Assembly: GCA_003864495.1 (NCBI GenBank)
Contig: ML133428.1
Location: 2,547,009 to 2,611,008, forward strand
Direction: 5' to 3'
Origin: Nemopilema nomurai
Lineage: Eukaryota; Cnidaria; Scyphozoa; Rhizostomeae; Rhizostomatidae
DNA length: 64,000 bases
A program made the translations under genes and the position numbers. Below, piece by piece: positions 1 to 13,000 of this stretch; the stretch's first letter is position 1; every line of letters begins with the position of its first letter. The notes beneath the pieces are model-generated. The model had not been told where the DNA came from. It was given only the letters and a program-made list of their open reading frames with translations, and did no database searches.

Positions 1-158
1 ACTACTTGGCATTATTAATCTTCGATCATCATTATCCTTGGAACGTCTGTTGATACAAATTAATAATTCTGGCAACATAATTTTGTTACATTGAAAGTTT
101 ATGCTTCAAATCGACCTTGATGAATATTTTATTTCTACCCAACTTATTCAACTTGTAG

Positions 159-3100
159 ATGTTGGTGGACGTCTTTGCATCCCAATTTCGCGACTCAAAG
201 AATATCCATCTGAAGAACTTCTACATTATTCTACCACCCTTGGTATGTATCCTCCCAACCTTTGACTTGTGGATTGTCACTTCTCTCCTCTGACCTTTGA
301 TTACCTTATCGCTTTCGTCTGCAAAAACAGTTGTATTCTCTCACCATAACAGAATTTGATCTTTCTTTCAAATTGCCAACTAAAAATGGTGATGAACTTT
401 TATATTGATCAACTCTTTGCATTATTCCTAAAATGTTCATGTTTTCACTATCTGCTGGTAATCTGATCTCAACCCCCCCTAGATATTGAATTTCATCGAG
501 CACTCGATGAACAGCAAGGAGAAAATGAACAAGAAAAACAAGATTGGAGCTGGGTTTACCGACGATGGCTTCGTCATGGGGATCGCCTATATTCTGAAGC
601 TACTGGATCAGTACAACGAGTTTGATGCCCTGCATTGGTTCCATTCTGTCAACGACAAATACAACAAGGAGAAGGTTAGCTTCCTTTATTGATGTTGATC
701 CTTCTATCCTAGGTATACTATAGTATTTTCTATTTCTGCAAGCTATAGCGTCATCCGAATTGCGTTCGTATATGTTGGTTAAAGTAATGTGTAAGCACGT
801 ATAACGCTGCTTATCAGATAATTATGTGGGATTAATCCTCCATTGTATCAGACGCAAAAATATCCTCTCAAGGACCCAAGGATTGTTTATAGAAAGTTTT
901 TTATACAAAATGCAAGCATCGGCTACTCAATGGCAAGGATAGCATCTTGCTTGCATTTTGTCGATTGCCATGTCCAGACTATCTTATAAGTGTTATTTTG
1001 AGGAAAATTTGAAAATTTATTGTCAAGTATCAAAATAGTGTGATGTAGGCTCCGTCCACAAAGCGACAGAATTATTATTTTCTTCAGTTGATCTCTCTTC
1101 TTGTTCAGTATGCTCGTAGAACCATATTTCCCTTTGTCTGATACAGATCAAAACACCTAAAAGCTGCTGTGAATCTTGTTTCTTTCGATTTATTGTTCAC
1201 CCATGTCTTTGATTCGTTTTGACTCCAGCGAAACACTGTCACCAAAGCTCGCGAAGGAAAGGACGAGAAGCTGCAGCAAGCAACGAACCTGACTCTCAGA
1301 AGACTCAACGATTACCAAAGAGTAGTTTCGTATTACGCATGCTCCGTGGAGTTTCTGTTGTCTTCTTGATTATTATGTTCACTTTGGAGTTTAATGCTGG
1401 ATATATATTTCGTATCTTATACAGATTTCATGTATATGTTTGATTCTAACAGGAATGCATTTTTTTGAATTCTTATGAAATCCCAGTCATCCAACACCCT
1501 ATGAATTTGCGCAAGCCAATGTTTCTTTTATGCAAAGCTGTGCAGTTATATTCTATATTCTTATTTGTGATTTCGATTACAAGTAGATCTTGACATGACT
1601 AGAAAAGTTCGACTTAAATGTCGGGCCTGTATTCAGTAGTCTGTTGAACAGATTATCAGAACGATTCTTCTTGGAGCCTTTTCAATGGAAATCTCGGTAT
1701 ATCAGTGTGTGAACTTAGTCGCAGCTGAAGAGATTACTTATCAATGATTTGATTCCTGATACGACACTTTCACTTCCTTTTCCAGGAATTCGAATTGGTC
1801 TATTATTCACTTAGCAGCGCAAGAATATTCTTCAGAGCTGATAAGACCGCTGCGGAGGAGTCCGAGGAGAAATCCCAAAAGAGCAGTGCAGGTTCGTGAG
1901 CCTCCTTTTCGTCATTACCACCTTAATTGATAGTCTAAACCACTTTTCCTTAATCGAATGTTTAATCTCCAGCAGTTTTCTCCTATGGAATTAATACAGG
2001 ATGGTATATCACGGTTTCTAGTATCGACGCTATTGGTAGGTTTTATTGTGCTTAGACTGTGTGCCTTCGCCGCGACCTTTTCAAGAGCCTTGGAGCGAAA
2101 GGTCACGTGTGTTGCTACGACGTGAAAGGAAACAACTTCAATAGTCGCGTGCCTTGACTTATATGCTGTGATTATTGACCAAGTTGAAAATGGAAATGCG
2201 TTTCTACGTTTCTAAAATCTTTTCCAGGTAACAATTACAGATTAAGATTTTTGCGGCGTAACATGATTTATCTTGAAGCTAAGGGAACCGCCTCTCTTGA
2301 GTGTGTTGTCACTAACTGACATAGAAACCCGGTATTTTTGCGACTGGAAACTTTTCAGACAATGATAACTGTCTCTCATCCAGAACTAGCTTCATATAAG
2401 CCTTTTTAATTATGAGTTGGTTTTTAATGAAGAGCGGCTTATAATCAAGGGGGCGTTTAGTGAAGAGCGGCTTTTAAATAAGAGCGACTTTAAATGAAGG
2501 GTGGCTCACAATAAAAAACGGGTTTTATATGAAAAGGCGCTTGTATTTAATTATGTAGAGAGTCTTATAATCAAGGGGGCGTTTAATGAAGAGACGCTTT
2601 TGAATAGGAGCGACTTCAAATGAAGGGTGGCTCACAATAAAAAACGTGTTTTAAGTGAAAAGGCGCTTGTGTATAATTATGAAGAGAGTCTCATAATCAA
2701 GGGAGGCTTTAGATGAAGTGTGGTTTCTAGTTACGAGGGGCCCATAAACGAAATCGGTTGACGGCGACATGTGAATAATGGCAATATAGATATGGTGGAG
2801 ATGCAGTACCTGCAGACTGTTGAAGACACCTGCAGAGTCACGCAAATGCTGAAGAAAATCGGCTGCTGATTGCGCCTTACTTGTCAATTGAGCTGTAAAT
2901 ATTATTTCAGATCGAACATCACTTTGGACAGTTATAAAGGCCGACCTTTACTTTAAAAATCGGCATGTTATGCTATAGATGTTAGCACGCGATGTCCTTA
3001 GGCCCCTCTGTTGAGATGTTAATGGATCCGTTAAAATCAGAGAAACTGACGATATCTGTAGATCAAAAGCAACCTGACGATATATACTCGAAATCGGGAT

Positions 3101-4146
3101 GTTAGATTTCGTAAAATCCTTTCACGGTGGCAAACCCTTTCCCAGACGTAACTGCCGCCCATTGAAAAGTTAAACTGCTATACATATTGATGTTGTTGTT
3201 GTTGTTTTGTTATCGTTGCTATTGATGTTGCTGTTTGCATTTTTCCATGAACGACTTTCCGAAATTATTTCTGAAAGTTCCGCTTTAGGGCTAAATCCTT
3301 TTATTCACCTAGTTTCGATTTTGTAGTTAGTAAAGGCTTTACGTTTTGGAAACGCATTTGGGCAGCCTTGTTGTCTCTCGTCACCATTGTTTCCTTATTG
3401 GAATTATCCCCATGGCACAATGGCATCAATTTGCATTCATTTCCTGGCTTTTAATTGTCAGGAGTCTAGGGAGACAAAAGTTCATTGTGCGCGCATGTGC
3501 AATGTAGTCTGGCTTCAATTTAGACTATGACTCCTTCCAGAGTTATGGCGGCCATGGACTGTGCAAGTTTAGAAACAATAAAACAGGGGGGGTATGCCCA
3601 ACCACGACATGGTTTCTTTGTGAAATCAGGAGGGACCCCTGGCCATTTCGCTCAAAATTCATATTTTTGTTGAATATGCAAAGATTCATCGACATTCACG
3701 CTATCCACGTAAAGCTTTCGAGTAGATGGCACCTCTGGAGGATTACTGCGATTAAAATTCATTTCATTCTCATATTCTAAATTCCTTAAAGGGTTGGTGT
3801 TGTTTCAGTATTATTACTGACGAATTTCGTGAGTCTATTTCATTTTCTAAGGCTTTAGCTTTTATGTCGAATCCACGAAATGACGTCAATTGAGCTATGA
3901 TTCTCCACGAAACGAACAAATAATAGTATTGCAATCTTGTTAATGATAACGTCTTCTGCTTGAAAGCAACTCACCCTCTGACAACTGTTATAATGACTAT
4001 GAATTTGGTGTCAAGTGTAATCTAATCTGTTCTTGTTATTATGACGTAAGCTGACTTTGAATTTGAAATCGAATATATGACGTCAGCGTTCTTTTTCAGA
4101 AACATCATCAACTGCTGAACCGGAGACACCAGCAGCCCCACAGTGA
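159..4146 (+). CDS. WASHC4: WASH complex subunit 4 (SWIP), C-terminal part, five exons
   Basis: Coding exons 159-242, 483-674, 1229-1321, 1786-1891 and 4100-4146 (TGA at 4144-4146) join in frame to 173 residues. WASHC4/SWIP is a core subunit of the WASH complex, which activates Arp2/3 on endosomes for cargo sorting. Recognisable family stretches in order are MLVDVFA and NFYIILPPL (exon 1), [14 protein letters not shown] and [17 protein letters not shown] (exon 2), [11 protein letters not shown] (exon 3), [20 protein letters not shown] (exon 4), then an acidic, poorly conserved tail. Phases are 0,0,0,1, and all introns are GT/AG. The first exon follows a clean acceptor at 158, so the ATG at 159 is an internal Met and not the start; the rest of this roughly 1,150-residue family lies upstream of the window. 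The last intron (2.2 kb) carries a minisatellite. Confidence 0.93.
2405..2735. repeat. 126-bp minisatellite in last WASHC4 intron, about 2.5 copies
   Basis: The string ATAATCAAGGG recurs at 2441, 2567 and 2693, exactly 126 bp apart, and the intervening sequence is nearly the same. Each unit is itself built from shorter degenerate blocks of the type GAAGAGCGGCTT and GGGGGCGTTTA. A similar GGGCGTTTA style of repeat sits in the srGAP intron near 19700-19990. The rest of this intron (1892-4099) shows nothing else recognisable apart from a short GTT tract near 3190. Confidence 0.85.
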
Positions 4147-7071
4147 CGTCATTGATCGGATGAAAAGAGCCTAAAACTTCATCGTAGTCTCCAAAGCAAG
4201 CGAAGTAACACTGTATTCATAAATGATTTCACGGTCTGTTCAATTGATTAACGCATAAAGGAACTGAAGTATTTTAAGTACAAGAGTTGGAGGGTTTCGT
4301 GGTTTGCAAATAAACGCCTCCCTGTTTCCAATGCCGCAGCCATTCTCAAGAATTCTAATGAACATTGAAAAACGTTTGTTGGGGGGCGATGTATGATAGC
4401 ATAAGTGCATAGCAAGGAATGAAGATTATTTTTCAAAAACAGAATGTCTAGCTTTTGGAGATGCAAATTTGCCCTCAGTAGCAAAAACCTAGAATCACTG
4501 TTTACATTTAAGTGTCATCTCTATCTCGGAAACAATGATCGTTCAATCCAGAGTTTTGAGTTATGCAATCAACAATTGTATCTTAATTCCATGATTACCA
4601 TCTGAATTTTAAGCAATTTTTTGGTAGACTAAGCCACATTGTAGACACAAATATTGGTAAGTTGTCAACACAAAGACAAATGCTTGGAGTTTCAAGATCT
4701 TTTTGCAAACATTGTGTTTTCGATTCACTTTATGTCACTAAAACATGGAATTAGATGGGTAATTCGAAATTGATTTGTAAATGTGAGATTAGCCATGTTT
4801 TCCTTGTCGTGTCTTTCATGATCCGTTTTGTAATTTAGAATAGTTTTTGAAAATAAATTAACTGAAAAGTATCAATGAGATTTGTCCAGATTATAAAAAA
4901 ATGTTAAATAAGCTTCTGATCATTGTTGCTTACTTGCTTTCCATTAAAATTTGACAAATGACAAAGGGGACATTTGACAAAGAAATATGAGGGTACCATT
5001 GCTCTCGTCGAATAAGCATTTACATGACAAAAATTAAAGTTTTCGGCATTGATAGAAAATTTCTCCCCTCTCTCTGCTCTGCTGATTATGCATCAAAAGT
5101 TATTAAATCCACACATTGCTTAAATCCATTTAAGAATATTTCATTATGGAGGAATGTGATTGCGAAACTGTTAATATGACTCAATGATAAATGAAATTAG
5201 CACAGAGGAAGTGTCAAGCCCATTCACCTGTAATTCTCTGTAACCAGCTTTTTAGAAACGGAAATTTCCAAATCATATGCAACCTGTCAATTGATTATTC
5301 GCTAGAATTTCCCATTAAAGGTTTCTTAGAAAAGTCTTGGTCCTCTTTTGTCTCATTTTGAAAAGTACCCGTAAAGCTAGCAGCTTTTCAATCCACTAGT
5401 GCAGATAGCATTCTAGTTCAGGTCAAATTCTTGTTCTTCCTAACAATGTTTTCTACTTCAGTTATTAAGCTGTTTTAATTAGTACCGGTTCTAATATCAC
5501 AGCCTTCTGAAGACCAAGCATCGCTAGAGCTCCTGTGCAGGGGCTTGAAGGGCGTAAGTCTACGCAGTATGATATGGGTGGTAATTTGCAAACACTTTGA
5601 GGTGAAAATATCCACAGGAGCCCAAGGCCTAGATTATAAACTCAGTCGACTCTAGACCTGTAGTTTTGCTTGCTAGGAAAGTAAATAAGATTGAACTTCC
5701 TTTGCGCATCATATTTTTGCAGTGTAAACAAACTCACCTGTATTTCTTGGATGTTTAACAGCAGTGCCCCTACCATAAAACAGACGGAGCTATGGGCAAT
5801 TTGATTTCGTATTTCTATTGCCTACAAAAGTTTAATCACCGTAGTGAAATGTTATATGTGCTTGATTTTTCCACTGGAGTTGTTGTTACCCTAAATAAAG
5901 GGTTGGGGAAAGTTTTGGTAGCTGAAAAATGTTCAATTAAAAATAACTACAAGAAAAGATGTATTTTTCAAAGGTGCTGAACTCTAGTATTTCGTTATTT
6001 CAAATTGAAGGAAATAGAACTATCGTTCTCTTGCTAGGCGGAAGACATAGTTTTCATTGAGGCGGAAGAAAATTATTTTGTACACATTCCTTGAAAACAA
6101 CAAGAAAACTTGGCGAATTTAATCTTACGTTGGAAAAACTGACGATTCTGTATAAACTTTTTAAGGTACCCTGAGTAGGTTGCTACTTTATAAAAAGTTG
6201 GAAATGAATTTTTACGCATTATACTGCAAAGATACTTGCAGAATATAAAAATACTTGCAGATCTACGAAGTGCTCCAACTCTGACTATGTAACTCGATTT
6301 TGAGTTGATATTGATAGGATGCAATTTTACGATCACTAACAATGGATTCTACATAGGGCACATATGGTATCATTACATGACGCCGCAGCGGCGGTTGTCG
6401 AAGGCTATTTTTATGCGGTTCTTAAGGTTGGTAGAGACCAGTACTTTTGTTTTTGAAAAGCTTAGGTATTTTCATAATTACCGCTTCGGTTTTCTCTAAG
6501 ATGACGCCATACGATAAATGAAACTTGTTATGCGGCTCTGGAAGCAACTACTTATTTTGGGAGAAAATGACAGGCTTTACCGGAAAAGTGATATGTGAAT
6601 TTTCTCCGTCACTCTTCCATCACACAGCTATGATATTATTTCTGAATCTTGTTCTTCTTTTATGGTGTTCAATATTATTTTCTGAATCTTGTTATTGCAA
6701 ACGAAAGCGTTTCCTGCTTGAAAGCAAGTGACTTCCAGTGGCCCCTGCGAGGCACAGGCCTTCACATATCCACATCATTGTTGTCAGAGTTGTGGGAAGA
6801 CGACGATGGTCTGGGGATTTCAGACAAAATAGGAAGCTCACACGATTTAGAGATAGGTTAAGGACAATTCATTGATAGCAAAACCTTTTATCAGTTGTAA
6901 GGCAATCACCATTTTTCAAGATGCAGTTCTAGGCTCTAAAAGAGGTAAAAATTTGCTGAGCGGTAGGTGACCGGCCTAAGAAAGGGTCAAATAGGGAACA
7001 CGGGTCTCCGTCAAGGAAAAGGATTTTGAACACACCTTCCTTACTTGCCGATAGCAAGAAGAGAACAAGAG
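4147..7071. other. WASHC4 3' UTR and intergenic region before srGAP
   Basis: No conserved coding sequence seen on either strand. Short open frames here (for example on the minus strand at 6073-6342) have no recognisable protein character. The final ~120 bp should hold the srGAP 5' UTR and promoter, but I see no clear TATA box. A 20-bp direct duplication (ATATTATTTCTGAATCTTG-like) lies near 6635-6690. Confidence 0.6.
4852..4857 (+). terminator. Possible poly(A) signal AATAAA for WASHC4
   Basis: A canonical AATAAA lies about 700 bp after the WASHC4 stop codon. It is the first one I noticed downstream on the + strand in this AT-rich DNA, where chance matches are common. Confidence 0.35.
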
Positions 7072-10000
7072 ATGGCGGCAATAGGAAGGAAAGACAAGCA
7101 GTCCCTCCTTGAGTTGGACAATCATGTCAAAGGTATGATCACCCATTTGTTTATCATGCATGGAACGATATTTGTCATAATTGTAGGAAGTTGAAAATCG
7201 ACTTTGCAATTTAACCCAACCTCTCAAAGAGATATCCAATTTTTTTTCAACTGGATGTTACGTTTGTGTTTTAAACCTGTCCAGGGTTTGTTATACTATT
7301 ATCGACGTGAAACGGTAATTACTACTTTTTCAATCTCCACAATTTCTTGTTTAATCTCCAGAGCCACACAGTTTTCAAAACTATGAGGAAAATTCTCTCG
7401 ACGTCACCGAATTTTTACAAAACCAACTCCGTGCTTCGTTGATCACCCAGACAGACTTTTCTTGAAGCAAGACGTTAAATCTTATTTACAACTGTATTCC
7501 CCGATAACTAGCGATATGCTCCCAGCGATAATTCAGGAAATTGATTCGCCACAGTGATCTCAACTTATCAATTTGTCGATCGAGGAAGGAAATTTAGTTT
7601 TGGCCCGTCAGATCGTTTCAGGTTCAACTTTCAAGATTAAATACCGCGTTAACACGCTGCTCTCGCATGGGAAAGGATTAGTAAATTTCACATACATGGA
7701 ATTTTAATCAGATCTTGAGAAAGTCAAACAACACCACTTTAACACGCCATAAAATTGTTTACATCGACCTATGCCGAAATGTCTGCCCGAAATAGCGAAG
7801 AGATGGAACTTTGAAAAGTAAAAAGATTAAATAATCGTGCATTAGAAATTCTCTAACGAAGAATGGTTTATGGTATGTTTGAATTAAACTTGTTATGAAA
7901 AAGAGCCAACAGGTGGTAAATTGTATTTAGCAGTCTACAATTTTTCCCAGACAAGGGTATGGGCCTTTTTTGTTTATGAAATCAAATCACCTCATGTTGA
8001 ATGCAAAATTAATAGACTGTGGTTAGGCAATTTCAAAACAAACCCACAAAATTATGTAGACTTGGGTGCAGTTTCCATTGCACACATACCCTGCTGCCCA
8101 TGTGGTGATGATAAATTCTGTTTATCACTTGCTATCAATCAAGTCCCTTTTATCTAAATTTGTGAAACTAGGATACTAGGATGCTGCATACTAGGAAATT
8201 CTGAAACATTTCATTCCAGATTTGAAATCTTTGTTGATGATTTTGATCATATTTAGAAGTCTATTACCATATTATACTTTATAATTATTTTTCTCTGTTG
8301 TCTTTTAACTCAGTTGAAGTACATCTTTTTAATCACATTTGTTCTTGGACCACTGGAAAAAAATAATGTTCTAAATCTACCACAAACTAACCATGAATGA
8401 TTATGAGAAAGAAAATAACTTTTCAGTGTGCTTGAATCTATGAAACATGCTGAGAGTTTGTAGTGAGACTGTACCAATGTGAATAAGGATGGGTTTAAGT
8501 ATTTACCTAAAGACCAATGCTTTATTGGCAACTTATCAATTTATGTCAATTTAGTTTCTGAAAGACAATGTTGTTCTGGTTTTCATCTAAGTGGTGGGAA
8601 CTAGCCATATTATGGTTTTCTAAAAGCCATGCATTTCCTGTTTTTATAAATCTTCATTCTTTAAAAGGTTCTAGTAGCTAGAATCATGCTTTTAGTTTAA
8701 ATCTTTAAAAGTCTAAGTTGTGAAGCTAAAAGTCTAAAATATTAATGTTTCTCTATGATCCAAAAGATGTCTACTTTCTTCAAACAAATACAAACTAGTA
8801 GTGCACCATAAGGTCATCAAAGACATTGTGGATTGATGATAGGCCAATAAAAAGTTTCCTACTTTCAGTGGCATATTTTGATAATTATTTTTTTGCTTTT
8901 CAAATTGCTATCATTGCTGTGAAGGCCATATAAATTCAAGCCATTGACAAAATTTGTCAGCTGTTGTCTGAATACATGTCAACAGTTGAGTTGGCCCTAG
9001 CTATGCCAAGCTCCAATATGTTTTGTGGTATAGCTGAAAATTGTAGAAATGATAACAATTACTCTTGTTCAGAAAAGTTTGTGGAATGCCACACTTGGCA
9101 GTAATGTGGAAATGAAATGTAGATGGCCTTTTTGTCAGCAACCAAATTAGCCAAAAGCATGTGAAGTTTGATGAATTCAAAGTTACCAAATAACAGTTTT
9201 GTAAACTTGGAGTATCAGTAAAAGATCTTATACAGAGTTTTCTTTATCTAATAAAGGAAGCATGTTAACCTCAAAGACTTTTCATCCATGCATTTTTAAG
9301 AATTCATGTTTTCATCCAAGCTATCATGTTTTCTTGAAGTAATCCTTCCTTTCTTTCTAACCCCATAAGAAGAACTGTAAAAACTAACAATGAATTAAAA
9401 ATGGTATTTTTTTGCATCCCTGGGTGGTAATGTGCAAATGCTGGTTTTGATTTTGTGTCTGCCTTATTGCTGTAATTCTAAGTTTTGGTAAGCTCAGCAA
9501 ATGCACATTTTCATCATTTTTCACTTTTGCATTCCTGCAAAAGTTTTGTTCATTTATCTCTGTTCTGTATGTTTCTCTGCTCTGTTCATTAGTTCTGTAC
9601 TGTTCTGTCCATTCACTTAAAGGGTGCACCAATTTGTCTAATTCCAGGGGGGGGAGGCTCAAAGGAAGTTGACTTTTTTCAAAGGGCCAGTTTCCCTAAA
9701 CTCTCCATATTTGTTTTGAAATTACAAAATAATCTGTAGAGTCTATCATTTGCTTGGTTTTGAAGACTGAGTGACCTAAACAAAGCTTTTAATCATTTGT
9801 AAGACTATTTTGACCCTTGCCCCTTTCCATCTAATTTCTTTCATTTCAATGCCATTAAGAACCCCTTGCTCAAATTTATTGCAGCATGCTTACATCTTCT
9901 TTTTAAATTAGAAGACTCGTTTTCCTAATAAATCTAGATAACTTTTAAGTCACAAAACTTTGCATCCTGCAAAATTATTTCTGCTGCTCCTTGAATTTAG

Positions 10001-13000
10001 AAAAATAGGTTGTGTATTGAGGTGCTTCGTTGCTGAGAGAGTTCAAGCAATCTAGAGAATTCATAACTTTAGCTTCCTTTTTGTAATTAGGCAACAGCTG
10101 TGGGTTATGGAAAGAGTATACAGCCACAATTGAATTATCACTGTGGTATCAGAAAATTAATTTGATTCTATGAAAGACAAGACTGAAAGCCATTCATTGC
10201 ATTATTGAAAGTAATTTTCAAGATGTGAACAACCAGATGTTTCCTGTATATATGGATGATTGCTTCAAGCTGAAAACAATCTTGCTTGCCCTTAGATCTA
10301 GTTGTAGTTCAGAAAAACTACCAGCAACGCATGATTAAAAGATGTTTTTGTCAAGCTCAATTACAGCTATATAGATTTATTTGTAATAATGTTAAGTTTT
10401 TATCTGCCTGAAACTTTTGTAATAGTGAAAAAAGATAAATTCTTTTGGAATTCGATTAATATTTAATGCTGTATTGACTGAAGTGTTATGCATAAAAAGT
10501 TGTATTATAAGCTACAACATTTAAACAACTGTAGCAAAATCTTACAGAAAACATCTTTTAGAAACGATTGACCACATTGACTGGCTTTTTGTTCTCCAAG
10601 ATAAAGTAATGAATATACAGCCATTATCTTTACTACTTTATAATCGTAAGGCAAATACTGACAGGAGAAAAATTCTTTCCACAAGGGTGCTACCCAATTG
10701 TATCGAACCACTCTTGGTCGGAATCGAACTCCAGTTTGCTGCTTCAAAAATCCCGCTTATTCCACTGAGCCAATATATATATTAATTCTCTGTATGGTTG
10801 GACTCCAAAAAGCCCTCCAATATCCAACAAAGGCATCCATTTAGAAGTGAAATGCTCTTTGGAATTATAATTTCATGTAATCCGAACGGTTTAATTACTC
10901 ATTTTATACAAAAAGAAGATATATCGTTTTTTGGATAAGCACAAGCGAAAGACCCTGAATGATGACCTGGCAGCCACAGAACTCATGCCTCCAATGTCTT
11001 GGATTGGAAATCGCTTGCAGAGCTGGATAAATACTTGGTCTTATCTCGGCGGGGATTTATGATATCTGTGCTTAATATTTCCTTGATTTGCACAAGACGT
11101 ACTGGGCCTAAAACACCTGCGAAACTGCAGCCTAATCAAATTCAGTTTCCTTGTGGGCAAAGTCTGGACTTCGAACAAATGTCAAAGCCCAGGCCAGCTT
11201 GCGTGATGCTTATACCACTAACTCCACCTCGAGCTCACAATCTATGGTTTCACGTATCACGTCCATATGAGGTTTCGACTAGGCAGTTTGGCACCTTCTA
11301 GAGTTTCATGCGATGAATTCTTGTCCAAACCAAGATTATCATTATAATTAACATTGTTATCGACAAGTGTTGCTTCTTTTCTTTAAATAAACAGCCCGAG
11401 CGGTATCTCATCTCAAAGCTTTCAGCTGTCTCTTTTTGTGCAACATACTATATAACCTGTTGAAGAAACAAAACTTGGTCTAGCCCAGAGGTACTATTTT
11501 GTCAACACCTTTTTTCATTACAGTTGTAATCGATTCTTATCATTTTTTCTTCTTTGTAAACCCAGGCTAGCCACTTCAGGGCCTCCGACAAAGGGGGGCC
11601 ATGGCCCCCGCACTTTTTTGTAAAACAATAGAGTTTTCTAAATATCTTTTGTTATGCTTGTTGTCTTCCTGCCTCCACTAACGGAGCCCATGCACTTACA
11701 AATTACCTATGTAATAGAGAGATTTGTAATTTCAGTTTAAGTTGAATTGAAAATGAAAAAATCCATAATTTATTATCATAATGATAGTGTTATTATTATT
11801 ATTAGTATCATTATTTTTGTTATTATTATTATTACTATTATTATCCTACAACTTGGTATGCCATGATTTGAGTAAAAAAATTCCCTTTTTGTATTACATT
11901 TGCCGTCCATTCCCTGTTTAATTTCAACCCTTCCCTCCGCATTGTTGAACCTCACATCTAAAAGTCATCGTTTCCACTATAATGTTGTTTAGGCATTTTG
12001 TCCACTCTGTCAGCCCCTCAAATCCCTTCTTAAACTTTTTTTATCGAAAAAATTTGCAGGAAGAGAAAGGAAAAGGATTGTCTTGCGTGTCTAGGCGCAG
12101 CAGACCAAAGTGTGATCGGACGATTTATCTTTTGCCTTATTTGTCATTTTTGATCGCGCCAATTCCACCTTTGTCCTGCGATCACGTAACCACAAATACG
12201 AGGTTGTCAAGGCCCGTTTTCTATGCAACTTTATTTTACATTGTTCAATGCTTTGTAAAACGTCAGTGTTTTTTCAAGAGGAAATACAATCCATGTTTGG
12301 GCCTTTTTTGTATTAACTGTGGGCAAATGTGTCATATGCTTTTTGAAGCGAGCATAGAGGTTGCTGCACCTTTAGTCTGTAGAAAAATTTTCTCTGAAAC
12401 ATGAAGGAGAAAAATGGAAGTAGGAAGGCTGTTGAATTCGTCATGCAATTAAAAGAATTATCTCTTGGTAAAAAACTTGTCTCGTTAAGGTAGATTGGCC
12501 CCCACTACGCTCTACCCCCAGAGAGGTCTCTTCGCAGCTTAGGAATAAGCCACCCCTCCCCTCCTTTCACACACTCGCACACCCCTCGACTGACGCCTCC
12601 GTTTTTCATTGTGGTGGGACCCGTCCGGATTTGATTTCAGCATTATGACTATGATTTCAGAGTACCACGTGCTTGGGAGCCACGCAGATGGGCTCTTGTT
12701 ACTTAATTTGCTTATCGAGTACTGAGGCTGCTGGAATTTCATATTGAGGTTAACCAGTAAAACGGTCAGCGTAATTTTTCAGTGACTGCAGCGGATTGAT
12801 CGTTTCAAAAAGGATGCCTGTTGCCCTCAAAATTAACACAACAACCGCAAGGGAGGCGACATAAACCGGGGGTTGTAGGACTGATAACTGAATCAGGGGG
12901 TTTACTTGTTATTGTTAAATACAAGCAAACTCGGTTCTCAAAAATAAGGAAGTAGAATGAGGGCTTTTTAAGAGGTTTTTGCGGTGAGAAGGACCGGCTA

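Noticed and set aside
159..161. ATG at 159 as the WASHC4 start codon
   Set aside because: It directly follows a splice acceptor and the family protein continues far upstream of this residue.
11982..12404. 140-codon open frame in srGAP intron 1
   Set aside because: No domain, odd composition, no splice context; expected by chance in a 6 kb intron.
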